Source: Lewinellaceae bacterium (GTDB taxonomy: Bacteria; Bacteroidota; Bacteroidia; Chitinophagales; Saprospiraceae). From it: 64,000 nucleotides of DNA. The position numbers and the translations under genes were made by a program. The stretch is taken from NCBI GenBank assembly GCA_020636275.1, contig JACJYD010000001.1, positions 1,750,001 to 1,814,000 of the forward strand, in the 5' to 3' direction. Below the pieces are notes generated by a model, which was not told the origin of the DNA, did not search any database, and saw only the letters and a program-made list of their open reading frames with translations. Numbering within the stretch: position 1 is the first letter of the stretch; every line of letters starts with the position of its first letter. Positions 52,638 to 60,926 of this stretch are shown one piece after another.

Positions 52638-52690
52638 TAATTAATTTAAAAACACTGCGGCCACCGGCCGCAGTGTTTTTAAATTAATTA
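52638..52690. terminator. 25-bp perfect palindromic terminator
   Basis: Left arm 52638-52662, 3-base loop ACC, right arm 52666-52690. It lies between convergent genes, with a GC core and long A/T flanks, so it can work both ways. Confidence 0.9.
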
Positions 52691-52742
52691 GGTCAGAGAA
52701 CTTACGTGCTGAATACTTTGAAAACGAGGTTCCACATCCGTT

Positions 52743-53528
52743 TTAAAGTATGCGGTTGAGCTCCAACAACCCTTCCAGACGGGCGTAGGGGATCAGGATC
52801 TCCGTTGGTCCCAGTGCGTAAGGAGCGACGTCATAAACGTTATAGATCAGGTACAATCCCTCTGCGGTGAAAACGAAATTGGGTGGCAGGGCAAACGGGC
52901 CGTCGTAGAAAAAGCCTTCCTCCTGGAGTGAGGCTGTTTCCGGAAAGCCCCGGCTAGCCTTGAATTCCTTTTCCACCAGGCTCATGAAGCCCTCCCGGTC
53001 GAGGATCAGATCGTCCAGTTTGACCGGCTCCCCGCCGGGAACGGCCAGGTTGAAGGTTTCGGAAAACCCCAGGGGATGGGCGCCTCCGGTATAGGCGGAA
53101 ACCATGAGTTCGATGGAGACGAGCTTCGAGGTATTCCGGTGTATTTCATAGGAGGTTTCAATCCACCAGCCCAGTTCATAGGCCGGTGCATCCTGAATAA
53201 ATTGCGTATAACTTTCCACAAACCGGTCGGCCAGTAGTTGGAGATCATCCGTACTGTCGGCGTCCGGGTTGAGCATGAGGAGGGTTTCAATCAGGGTCTG
53301 TTGGAGGGTATCGTTGATCGTAGCGACGAGCCGGTCCTGAGGGCCGGCGGCCAGGGGGTATCCCATTTCCAGACGGACACAGCGGCCCTCTTCCGTCGAA
53401 CAGTCGGGGCCTCCCTGCCGTTCCAGGGCGGTGGAAGTAAAGGTGAGGGGAGGGGATTCGGCTTGTTCCCGGCAGGAAAACCAAACCAGGGCTCCCGAAA
53501 GCAGGAACCAGAATAACCGGCTTTTCAT
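52743..53528 (-). CDS. DUF4163/DUF3298 (RsiV-type) lipoprotein
   Basis: 261 residues, signal peptide with Cys about 19 (VWFSC). A DUF4163-like N-terminal part (about 55-130) is followed by DUF3298 (about 140-255; SYEIHRNTSKLVSIELMVSAY, FVFTAEGLYLIYNVYDVAPYA). The fold is shared with the anti-sigma factor RsiV, which binds lysozyme, but here there is no cytoplasmic anti-sigma region, so ligand binding in the periplasm is the only fair inference. It begins 6 bases behind the cohesin-like gene, in one operon. Confidence 0.88.
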   Translation of the reverse strand: MKSRLFWFLLSGALVWFSCREQAESPPLTFTSTALERQGGPDCSTEEGRCVRLEMGYPLAAGPQDRLVATINDTLQQTLIETLLMLNPDADSTDDLQLLADRFVESYTQFIQDAPAYELGWWIETSYEIHRNTSKLVSIELMVSAYTGGAHPLGFSETFNLAVPGGEPVKLDDLILDREGFMSLVEKEFKASRGFPETASLQEEGFFYDGPFALPPNFVFTAEGLYLIYNVYDVAPYALGPTEILIPYARLEGLLELNRIL

Positions 53529-53534
53529 GGGCTA

Positions 53535-54095
53535 TTATTGAATGGTGATGGTAGCTCGCTTAAAGGCCAGGTTGAGCAACTGTTCTGCGGAGTTGCTGAT
53601 CTCGATAACGACCGGTTCGCTTGAAAAGAAAACCTGGTCTTTTGATCCCGGATCGCCCACGGCCAGAAAGCAGACCCGGTAGATCGGAGTGCCGTCGGGC
53701 AGGGAGATCCCTTTGACAGCCAGATCGAACCAGGATGTGCCGATCTTACCTTGCTCGGTTCGGTTTAACCCGAAATTGTTGATCGTCAGATCCTTGAGGT
53801 TTAGTTTATCCAGCTTTATGAATTTCAATACATTGGGGTTCCAGTTAAAACTGTATTGCATTGAAAGGATGTTGGTAAAATCGCGGACGGTTACTTCGAT
53901 ATAGACGGTATCGCCTTTCGACACCGTTTGATCGGCCAGCATAAAGGTCAGCTCCTTTTTGTCGGAAGGACTTGCGGCAGCCGTATTTCCAGCGGCGGTG
54001 CCGTTGGTTTGGGAGGTGTCGCTCCCGGAGTTACAGGCTGCAAATAAGCTGGAGAGGAAAAATAGCGGAAGGAATTTCAGCACCTGCATATTCAT
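53535..54095 (-). CDS. Cohesin-domain lipoprotein
   Basis: 186 residues. Signal peptide with lipobox FAAC (Cys about 21), then a Ser/Thr/Ala linker, then one cohesin-type beta-sandwich (about 50-186; KGDTVYIEVTVRDFTNILSM, YSFNWNPNVLKF). Cohesins bind dockerins in cellulosomes; Bacteroidota also carry many lone cohesin-like domains of unknown partner. It would sit on a membrane facing outward or into the periplasm. First gene of the operon with the DUF3298 protein. Consensus promoter upstream. Confidence 0.85.
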   Translation of the reverse strand: MNMQVLKFLPLFFLSSLFAACNSGSDTSQTNGTAAGNTAAASPSDKKELTFMLADQTVSKGDTVYIEVTVRDFTNILSMQYSFNWNPNVLKFIKLDKLNLKDLTINNFGLNRTEQGKIGTSWFDLAVKGISLPDGTPIYRVCFLAVGDPGSKDQVFFSSEPVVIEISNSAEQLLNLAFKRATITIQ

Positions 54096-54111
54096 TTGTT
54101 TTTTTGCGGGG

Positions 54112-54119
54112 CAAAGGTA
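54112..54119 (-). promoter_or_regulatory. TAnnTTTG promoter element of the cohesin-like operon
   Basis: On the minus strand TACCTTTG, an exact match, 16 bases before the ATG at 54095. Confidence 0.65.
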
Positions 54120-54191
54120 GCAAAATTCGACGTGCCATGTCGTTAAAAAAAGCGGGGAAGTTGCCTCCTCCGCTTCTGATCCCGGGACTGA

Positions 54192-54229
54192 AAAAAAAAG
54201 TGATTTGACGGCCGGCGGCCGTCAAATCA
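54192..54229 (-). terminator. Terminator of the AT-hook gene
   Basis: A 13-bp perfect stem (54201-54213 with 54217-54229), loop GGC; on the minus strand followed by a run of nine T (54192-54200). Confidence 0.9.
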
Positions 54230-54250
54230 TCATGCACTAAAATATTCACT

Positions 54251-55027
54251 TCAGGCTTTGGCCGATTCCAGATATTCCGGGCGGATCTCTCCGGATTCAT
54301 CGGCCCATTCCGGCAGTCCATATGCATGGCCTCTTCCGGGATAATCCGTCCGGACCAGATCGTGGCGCTTGTTGACCAATTTATGGATGCTGCGGTTGAG
54401 TTTTCCATTCAGGGTCTGCTCATCGATTTCCAGGTTCTCTTTTTTGACCCTGGCCTTTGCCTTTTTCATGAAATCAGAAGTGATCATTACCTTTTTAGAA
54501 GATTTTAAACTATTGATAATGAACACGTCCCAGTCGGAAAGACGGTAACCTTTGGGTTGGTTTTCCTCCTCTTTCAGGCTCCTCAATTTGGGGGCTGCTT
54601 TTTTCCTTCCCCGGGTAGCTTTGGCGGGTTTCTCGACGACAATTTCCTCTTTTTTCGGACGTCCCCTTCTCCGCTTGGGGGCCGTTTCAACAGCGGCAGT
54701 AGTTCCGTTTTCAGAAGCTGCAGATTTCTTAGGACGGCCGCGGCGTTTCGGCGCTTCCTTCGCAGCGGCGACTTCTTTTACGGGCGTTTCTATTTTTTCT
54801 ACCGTTTTTGCTGTTTTCTTTGATTTCCGGCCGGCAGTTTTCGCCTTAACAGGAGCTTTTTTGGCAACAGGTTCCGGTTTACTTTGAGAAGCTTTATCAT
54901 ATTGCTTCTTCAGATCATCCAGTGCATCCTGGTGAAGCTGAAGCTGGTAAGATAGCTTGCGAATTTCTGAGGAGTGGGACATCATCAGCGACTCCAACTC
55001 TTCGAGATTGAGATGACTTTTCTTCAT
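54251..55027 (-). CDS. AT-hook nucleoid-associated-type protein
   Basis: 258 residues from 55027. N-terminal coiled-coil-like region (about 1-48; LEELESLMMSHSSEIRKLSY), then a Lys/Ala/Pro-rich histone-H1-like linker (about 50-150) with three AT-hook cores: KRRGRPKK, KRRRGRPKK and TRGRKK. The C-terminal ~100 residues (about 155-258; YRLSDWDVFIINSLKSS, HKLVNKRHDLVRTDYPGRGH) look like a winged-helix-type fold. The layout suggests minor-groove binding to AT-rich DNA. No operon partner; a strong terminator follows and a long AT-rich gap precedes. Confidence 0.85.
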   Translation of the reverse strand: MKKSHLNLEELESLMMSHSSEIRKLSYQLQLHQDALDDLKKQYDKASQSKPEPVAKKAPVKAKTAGRKSKKTAKTVEKIETPVKEVAAAKEAPKRRGRPKKSAASENGTTAAVETAPKRRRGRPKKEEIVVEKPAKATRGRKKAAPKLRSLKEEENQPKGYRLSDWDVFIINSLKSSKKVMITSDFMKKAKARVKKENLEIDEQTLNGKLNRSIHKLVNKRHDLVRTDYPGRGHAYGLPEWADESGEIRPEYLESAKA

Positions 55028-55646
55028 TATTAATGCTTTTGTGAGTAAGTGGTAAGTGAGTTTTTTACATATAATTATGACGGAAATAAAATAGAATGTC
55101 ACTTGTTTGTCAAAAAAATATTTTTGGCATAAACCGGGGAAAATCCCCCAATTTACTGGCCATTGAGGAAAAAAAATAACCTCGGAAGGCCGTGAAGGAA
55201 ACCATCCGGATCAGGGACAAAAAATAACTTTCCGGTAATTCCGGAAAGAAAAATTGGAAAACAGGATTCAGGTTCAAGAGAAACCTTGTGAAAAAAGGAG
55301 GGGCTTTCTTCCGTTTTCTCCTTGCAATAAAAAGGGGCAGACAATAATCGCCTGGTTTATAGGCTTTTAGGATGTATACTTCCGCTTTAATACCCGGCGA
55401 AAGGCCGGAGATTTCCTTCTTTAAAAAAAAACGATATTTTTTTCTTTTTATTTTCCGGCCAAAATTCTAAAAAAATAATGGACTTTCCAAACCCTGGGAG
55501 GAATCTTTTTCCTTTATTTTTCAGCTTGAAAACAAAAAAACAAAATCTGTCTCATATATGACCCAGGCAATTGATAATTAGCGGGTTGTTGCACAAATTT
55601 TTCCTGACCTACAGGTGGGAACTCCCGTTGAAAATAATGCAAATCA
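55028..55646. other. AT-rich intergenic gap upstream of the AT-hook gene
   Basis: 619 bases with no supported gene. Notably A/T-rich, with many A- and T-runs, most at 55420-55560. A small TTCCGG-type inverted repeat lies near 55230-55247. No exact TAnnTTTG pair was picked out for the AT-hook gene; a weak TATTTTAT with TTGAC upstream is at about 55090-55115 (minus strand). Confidence 0.45.
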
Positions 55647-56774
55647 CTACCGACCGGGTGTTCCGGGAACATCCATTTTTAACCTATATAAAAAATAAGG
55701 CCCTTTTTTGCGAATATGGTGGCGGGAACGCAGCATGATATCGGGGAGCGCGCTATCGGTGAAATAGAGGTACCCGTTCGGACCGAAAGAACAGCCGTCG
55801 GCCCAACGCACTTGACCGGGAGCCTCGATCAAGGTTTGAAGGACCCCATTCTTATCCAGGCGCATCAATCCGTGGTGCTCGATATCGGTCAGGATCACTT
55901 GGTCCGCCTGGTCGATACTGAGTCCGTCGCTTAGGGGCTTTTTCGATACCCATTCGACGCGCTCCCGCAGGTCGTCGGGCGGAAGGGCCTGGTCGGTCAG
56001 GTCGCGAACCGTTACCCGGTAAAGGCTTTCATGACATACCGCTCCATAATACAACCATTTTTCCGCCTGGTCGAGGACCAGCCCATCGACGCCCAGGCGC
56101 AGGGACGCCAGCTTTCCCTGGAGGGTAAAGGTCTGGATGTTCCAATCCTGGGCCCTGGTCGTCGAATCGCATTCGAGAAGCCGCCGGGCCTGGTCCATGG
56201 CCAGGTCCAGGACGACCAGCGCAGGCCGTTGCCGCAGGACACTCAGATCGCTGATGATCACGGTCTCCATGTCGGCGGCCACCTGCAGGTCGTTCAAATA
56301 AGAGCCGGTGGGGGCTTCCCGCTGATTGAAGACGTGCCGGTAGACCAGGGAATCGCTGTCGAGATCGAAGGCGAACAATTGGGCGCTCCGGATCCCGTGA
56401 TTCCCGTGATCCAGCACCCAAAATCGGTTGCGGGTATCGATAAAAACCCCGAGGGGCGTGTGGTATTCTTTTTGAAATTCCAGATTCGGATACGGGTGTG
56501 CCTTTCCATCGACGATCTCCACTACTTTTGGCCCCCGGGAGCGGCTTTCCGGGTGGATGGTCAAAAAGATGCGACCGGTCGCAGAAACGGTTACATTGCC
56601 CGGCGGTTCCGCGGCATCATACACGATCTCCAGGGCGGTAGTATCGAACAATGGCGCCGTTTCCAAACCGGGATAGGAGGCGCCGCCTCCCCATCGCAAC
56701 CACAACACCCCCACTGCCAGAAGGAGAAGCGAAGCGAAGATCAAAGCGCTTTTAAAGATTATTTTTCGGACCAT
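55647..56774 (-). CDS. MRJP/L-dopachrome-tautomerase-related family protein
   Basis: About 375 residues (start 56774; 56801 also possible). An N-terminal membrane or signal helix (about 5-25) is followed by a six-blade propeller with the MRJP marks: GSYLNDLQVAADMETVIISD, VVLDLAMDQARRLLECDS and GVDGLVLDQAEKWLYYGAV. The best-known members are insect major royal jelly and yellow proteins; bacterial ones have unknown roles. Blade motif YLYFTDSALPDIM near the end fits the SMP-30-like fold. It is divergent from bshB1. Confidence 0.85.
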   Translation of the reverse strand: MVRKIIFKSALIFASLLLLAVGVLWLRWGGGASYPGLETAPLFDTTALEIVYDAAEPPGNVTVSATGRIFLTIHPESRSRGPKVVEIVDGKAHPYPNLEFQKEYHTPLGVFIDTRNRFWVLDHGNHGIRSAQLFAFDLDSDSLVYRHVFNQREAPTGSYLNDLQVAADMETVIISDLSVLRQRPALVVLDLAMDQARRLLECDSTTRAQDWNIQTFTLQGKLASLRLGVDGLVLDQAEKWLYYGAVCHESLYRVTVRDLTDQALPPDDLRERVEWVSKKPLSDGLSIDQADQVILTDIEHHGLMRLDKNGVLQTLIEAPGQVRWADGCSFGPNGYLYFTDSALPDIMLRSRHHIRKKGPYFLYRLKMDVPGTPGR

Positions 56775-56884
56775 AACAGCGGTGAAATTGGTTTCATCCA
56801 TTCAGAAATACGGAAGAATAAGAGATTTGAGTATAAAACCTCATAATAATAAAGATTGAGAAGACTGCACCCGCCCAATCTTTA

Positions 56885-56892
56885 TATTTTTG
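56885..56892 (+). promoter_or_regulatory. TAnnTTTG promoter element of bshB1, overlapping an inverted repeat
   Basis: TATTTTTG, exact match, 16-28 bases before the possible starts. A 10-bp inverted repeat (about 56849-56858 with 56876-56885) overlaps its upstream edge and could be an operator or weak terminator. Confidence 0.5.
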
Positions 56893-56920
56893 CCCATCAA
56901 CTTATTTAATGAATGGCGAT

Positions 56921-57652
56921 ATGAAAATAGATATTTTAGCCATAGGCGTCCACCCCGATGATGTAGAATTGAGTTGTTCGGGCACCTTGCTCCGGCAAAT
57001 AGACCTGGACCGCTCTGTAGGACTACTCGATCTGACGCGGGGCGAACTGGGCACCCGCGGCACGGCGGCGATCCGGACTGCAGAGGCCGAAACCGCTGCC
57101 CGGTTGCTGGGCGCTGAATTCCGCTGGAACCTCGATCTGGCCGATGGATTTTTTCAATATGAAAAAGACTCGATCTTGGCTATCATTCGGGCGATCCGGG
57201 CCTGTCAACCGGAGATCGTGCTGTGCAATGCCCTGAGCGATCGCCATCCCGACCACGGCAGGTCGGCAAAACTCGTTGCCGATGCCTGTTTTTTTTCAGG
57301 GCTGGTGAAGATCGAAACCACGAATGCCGATGGAAGTCCGCAGACCCAATGGCGGCCAAAAGCGGTCTATCACTACATTCAGGACCGCCATCTCGAACCG
57401 GATTTTGTGGTGGACATCACGGATTATTTGGACCGGAAAATGGATATCGTGCTGGCTTTTCGCTCGCAATTTTTTAATCCCGAAGCCGACGAGTACGGAA
57501 ATGAACTGCAAACGCCCATTTCCGGTAAATCTTTTCTCGATTTTCTCCGGGCAAAAGCCGCGGTATTCGGCCGGCCGGCCGGCTTCGACTATGCCGAAGG
57601 CTACCAGGTGGCCCGCACTCCGGGAGTACTCGATCTGTTTGATTTGATATAG
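56921..57652 (+). CDS. bshB1: Bacillithiol biosynthesis deacetylase BshB1
   Basis: 243 residues (start 56921; ATG 56909 adds four). PIG-L/LmbE zinc deacetylase that turns GlcNAc-malate into GlcN-malate in bacillithiol synthesis. Metal motif AIGVHPDDVEL, then DLTRGELGTRG, LSDRHPDHGRSAKL with the second metal His, and SQFFNPEADEYG, typical of BshB1. The other bsh genes are not in view. Its 3' end overlaps by 52 bases, tail to tail, with a small secreted-protein gene. Confidence 0.93.
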   Translation: MKIDILAIGVHPDDVELSCSGTLLRQIDLDRSVGLLDLTRGELGTRGTAAIRTAEAETAARLLGAEFRWNLDLADGFFQYEKDSILAIIRAIRACQPEIVLCNALSDRHPDHGRSAKLVADACFFSGLVKIETTNADGSPQTQWRPKAVYHYIQDRHLEPDFVVDITDYLDRKMDIVLAFRSQFFNPEADEYGNELQTPISGKSFLDFLRAKAAVFGRPAGFDYAEGYQVARTPGVLDLFDLI

Positions 57653-57954
57653 GGGCTACTCGTTTTTCCTTCCAGTTGGTCTACATATTCCTGAGTGCCG
57701 AGCCGGAAGCGAAGGGGAACCTGCGTTTTTTTCTCCCATTGCCATTCCAGGCGGCAAAAAAAGCTGGTCGGAACGGTGGATGGAAGAGAAAGAGCAGGGC
57801 CCTGGCCCAGCATGATCGTCGAAAGCGATGGAATGGAGTCGTTTGGGCAGGGCGTTACCGGAGACTGGGCGCCTGTCGCTACCCAACCCAACAGGAAAAA
57901 CAAAATTACGAGCTCAGGCTTCCTGATTTTTCTTGAACTTCCGGCTTCCGTCAT
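57601..57954 (-). CDS. Small secreted protein, conserved Bacteroidota C-terminal signature
   Basis: 117 residues from 57954. A cleavable signal or anchor helix (about 14-30) is followed by a short linker and FFCRLEWQWEKKTQVPLRFRLGT, which matches a signature of many short secreted Bacteroidota proteins of unknown role (aromatic-Cys, charged repeat, RFRLG). I keep it although it overlaps bshB1 tail to tail by 52 bases and the rRNA methyltransferase by about 41 bases at its start; the latter overlap suggests coupling. Confidence 0.65.
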   Translation of the reverse strand: MTEAGSSRKIRKPELVILFFLLGWVATGAQSPVTPCPNDSIPSLSTIMLGQGPALSLPSTVPTSFFCRLEWQWEKKTQVPLRFRLGTQEYVDQLEGKTSSPYIKSNRSSTPGVRATW

Positions 57955-59068
57955 AAAGTTCGAATTTGAGGAATTTGCAAGGGAGTGCCCCATTGAAAAG
58001 GGCTATTTTTCGCGAAGGCCGGAGCCCGATGGCGTGAATGGCCTTTTCGTTGGCGGAGAGCAACCAGGCTTCGAAGCCGGCAAAGCGATGTTTGAGATTG
58101 CTCCCGATCAGCTGGTAAAGCGAGTCGATCTCCTCGACGGGCATACGTTCGTTATAGGGCGGATTGAAGACGACCAGGCCTTTTTTTTCCGGGAGCGTGC
58201 ATTCCTCCATTGGCTCGTGTTTCCATTCGATCAGCGTATGAAGGTCCGTCTGGGCAGCATTGATCCGGGCAATGCGTATGGCATTGGGGTGGCTGTCGGA
58301 GCCCAGGATTGGCGGGGCGGTCAGAATCCGTCGTTCCCCGGCTTCCCGCCGCACTTTTTCCCAGAGTTCCGGTTCGTAATCCTTCCAGTTCTGAAAGGCG
58401 AAGTGGGTGCGATACCACTGCGCCGGGGTGCGGGTTGCCATCATGGCCGCTTCGATGGGCAGGGTTCCGGACCCGCACATGGGGTCGAAAAACGAGGCGT
58501 CTTCCCGCGGCCATCCGGCCAGTTTGAGCATACCGGCAGCCAGCACTTCATTGAGGGGGGCGGGGCCCGTTTCCTGCCGGTACCCCCGTTTGAAGAGCGG
58601 TTCTCCCGAACTGTCGAGCAGTATCGTGCACTGGTTCTCGCGAATATGCACCTGGACGGGCAGGGTAGGGGTCTTGATGTCCACGCTGGGCCGCTGGCCA
58701 AAATGGTCGCGCAGCTGGTCGACAATGGCATCTTTCGTCTTCAGCGCCACATAATGAGAGTGCGTAAAAAAAGAGGAATGCACGACTGCTTCCACGGCGA
58801 GCGTGTCCCTTGGACTGAGGTAGGTTTGCCAGTCGATCTCACGGACACCCTGGTACAGCTGTTTTTCGTTGCTGCAGGAAAAGGTGTGCAGCGGAACCAG
58901 GACGCGCAGCGCCGTATGGAGTCCCAGATTGGCCCGGTAGATCCATTCCCGGTCCCCTTCGAAGGAAACGGCCCGAGTGAGTTCTTCTACGGCCTCGGCC
59001 CCTGCTTCGCTGAGCTCCGCAGCGAGGATAGGTTCCAGCCCGTGAAATGTTTTGGCGATGAATTTCAC
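57914..59068 (-). CDS. THUMP-domain RNA methyltransferase (RlmL-type)
   Basis: 384 residues. N-terminal THUMP and ferredoxin-like part (about 1-165; MKFIAKTFHGLEPILAAEL), then a class I SAM-dependent N2-guanine methyltransferase domain with FFDPMCGSGTLPIEAAMMA, the catalytic NPPYNERM and GSDSHPNAIRIARINA. This is the single-module relative of RlmL, likely acting on 23S rRNA guanosine; the exact base is not read from sequence. It follows a small membrane protein gene by 12 bases and probably shares its transcript with the carboxylase. Confidence 0.93.
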   Translation of the reverse strand: MKFIAKTFHGLEPILAAELSEAGAEAVEELTRAVSFEGDREWIYRANLGLHTALRVLVPLHTFSCSNEKQLYQGVREIDWQTYLSPRDTLAVEAVVHSSFFTHSHYVALKTKDAIVDQLRDHFGQRPSVDIKTPTLPVQVHIRENQCTILLDSSGEPLFKRGYRQETGPAPLNEVLAAGMLKLAGWPREDASFFDPMCGSGTLPIEAAMMATRTPAQWYRTHFAFQNWKDYEPELWEKVRREAGERRILTAPPILGSDSHPNAIRIARINAAQTDLHTLIEWKHEPMEECTLPEKKGLVVFNPPYNERMPVEEIDSLYQLIGSNLKHRFAGFEAWLLSANEKAIHAIGLRPSRKIALFNGALPCKFLKFELYDGSRKFKKNQEA

Positions 59069-59080
59069 CTGAATTTATTT

Positions 59081-59242
59081 TTACCCTAAGGCGCATTTTC
59101 CGGCTGCCGCGAATACGAATAGCCAGGCGATGCCTTTGAGAAGGAAGAATAAGAAACCAGCGATCCCCACCCGTTTGAACCAGACGGTGAAACGGGAGAA
59201 ATTCCGGTCTGGTGGATTTGATGGATTTTCCATTTTTTTCAT
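59081..59242 (-). CDS. Small single-TM protein
   Basis: 53 residues: MKKMENPSNPPDRNFSRFTV, then KRVGIAGFLFFLLKGIAW and a short tail. One membrane helix (about 27-47). The ATG overlaps the stop of the carboxylase gene (ATGA), which supports a real, coupled gene. Too short for common gene finders; family not recognised. Such 'single helix with Lys-rich lead' proteins are common beside enzymes in Bacteroidota. Confidence 0.72.
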   Translation of the reverse strand: MKKMENPSNPPDRNFSRFTVWFKRVGIAGFLFFLLKGIAWLFVFAAAGKCALG

Positions 59243-60873
59243 ACTTGAAATACGCCCACATTGAATTTTTCCAGGGGAGCGTGATTGGCGGCTTCGATCC
59301 CCATTGAAATAAAATCCCGGGTTTGGCGTGGATCGATAATGGCATCGACCCAGAGGCGGGCGGCGGCGTAGAAGGGCGAAGTCTGATTCTCGTATCGCCC
59401 CTTGATAGCATCGAACAAGCGCTTTTCGTCTTCTTTATGCAGCTCTTCGCCCTTTGCCTTTAGGGCGGAAACCTGGATCTGCATCAACACCTGTGCGGCC
59501 TGGTCGCCCCCCATCACGGCGATGCGGGCAGAAGGCCAGGCGACGATCAGCCGCGGGTCGTAGGCCTTGCCGCACATGGCGTAGTTGCCGGCGCCGAAGG
59601 AATTGCCCATCACCACGCTGAATTTGGGCACCGTCGAATTGGCCACGGCATTGACCATCTTGGCGCCGTCCTTGATAATGCCGCCGTGTTCGGAACGCGT
59701 TCCGACCATAAACCCGGTCACATCGTGGAGAAAAACAAGGGGAATGCGCTTTTGGTTGCAATTCAGGATAAACCGGGCCGCTTTATCGGCCGAATCGGAG
59801 TAAATGACTCCGCCGAATTGCATCTCTCCTTTCGCGGTTTTGACCACCTCCCGGCTGTTGGCCACGATGCCGACCGACCATCCGTCGATGCGGGCGTAGG
59901 CGCAAATAATCGTTTTTCCGTAATCTTTTTTGTAAAGGGTCAGCTTCGAATCGTCGACCAGCCGCTTGAGGATCTCCATGGTGTCGTAGGGCTTGGCCGG
60001 GTTTTCGGGAAAATATTGGAGCAGGTCTTCCGCATTGGCCTTGGGTGGTTTCGACGCGATCCGGTCGAAGCCTGCTTTTTCAAATTCCCCGAATTGGGTC
60101 ATCAATTCGCGGATCGTATCCAGGCATTCTTTATCGTCCTTTGACTTGTAGTCGCAGATCCCGGAGATCTCGGTCTGGGTGCGCGCACCCCCCAGGATTT
60201 CCTTGTCTACGTCCTCTCCGATCGCGGCCTTTACGAGGTAAGGACCCGCCAGGAAAATGGAACCGGTTCCTTCCACGATCAGCGCTTCGTCGGACATGAT
60301 GGGCAGGTAGGCGCCCCCTGCTACGCAGCTCCCCATGATGGCAGCGATCTGGGGAATGCCCGCGCTCGACAGCCGGGCGTTGTTGCGGAAGATCCGGCCG
60401 AAATGTTCCTTGTCGGGAAAGATCTCGTCCTGCATCGGCAGGAATACGCCAGCGCTGTCGACCAGGTAGATAATGGGCAGCCGGTTTTCCAGGGCGATCT
60501 CCTGGGCGCGCAGATTCTTCTTGCCGGTGATCGGAAACCAGGCTCCCGCCTTCACCGTGGCATCATTGGCCACCACGACGCACTGCCGCCCACTGACATA
60601 GGCGACGACCACCACGACGCCGCCCGCAGGGCAGCCTCCGTATTCTTCATACATTTCAAATCCGGCAAATGCCCCGACTTCAAAGGCTTTCCGGTCTTTA
60701 TCGATCAGGTAGTCGATGCGTTCGCGGGCGGTCAATTTTCCCTCGGCATGTTGTTTTTCGATCTTCTTTTTCCCGCCTCCCAGCCGGATCTGTTCCAGCC
60801 GGTGCTCGACCCGGTGGATGAGCAGTTTATTGTGGTCTTCGTTGCGGGATCGCTCCAAGTCTGTCTTTGCCAT
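59239..60873 (-). CDS. Acyl-CoA carboxylase beta subunit (carboxyltransferase)
   Basis: 544 residues from 60873 (MAKTDLERSRNED). Biotin-dependent carboxyltransferase; transfers CO2 from biotin to propionyl-CoA or methylcrotonyl-CoA. Crotonase-like halves: GGCPAGGVVVVVAYVSGRQ, GSCVAGGAYLPIMSDEA in the N half and GTRSEHGGIIKDGAKMVNAV, GNSFGAGNYAMCGKAYDPR in the C half. The pattern resembles methylcrotonyl-type subunits; substrate is not certain. The alpha (biotin) subunit is not nearby. Confidence 0.92.
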   Translation of the reverse strand: MAKTDLERSRNEDHNKLLIHRVEHRLEQIRLGGGKKKIEKQHAEGKLTARERIDYLIDKDRKAFEVGAFAGFEMYEEYGGCPAGGVVVVVAYVSGRQCVVVANDATVKAGAWFPITGKKNLRAQEIALENRLPIIYLVDSAGVFLPMQDEIFPDKEHFGRIFRNNARLSSAGIPQIAAIMGSCVAGGAYLPIMSDEALIVEGTGSIFLAGPYLVKAAIGEDVDKEILGGARTQTEISGICDYKSKDDKECLDTIRELMTQFGEFEKAGFDRIASKPPKANAEDLLQYFPENPAKPYDTMEILKRLVDDSKLTLYKKDYGKTIICAYARIDGWSVGIVANSREVVKTAKGEMQFGGVIYSDSADKAARFILNCNQKRIPLVFLHDVTGFMVGTRSEHGGIIKDGAKMVNAVANSTVPKFSVVMGNSFGAGNYAMCGKAYDPRLIVAWPSARIAVMGGDQAAQVLMQIQVSALKAKGEELHKEDEKRLFDAIKGRYENQTSPFYAAARLWVDAIIDPRQTRDFISMGIEAANHAPLEKFNVGVFQV

Positions 60874-60926
60874 GTATGAAATTGGTTGTTTTTGCCCCAT
60901 TACTCCTTTCAACCAGCAAGATACAA

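Noticed and set aside
55153..55344. 63-codon frame in the AT-rich gap
   Set aside because: No signal peptide or family pattern; the composition is simply AT-rich intergenic DNA.
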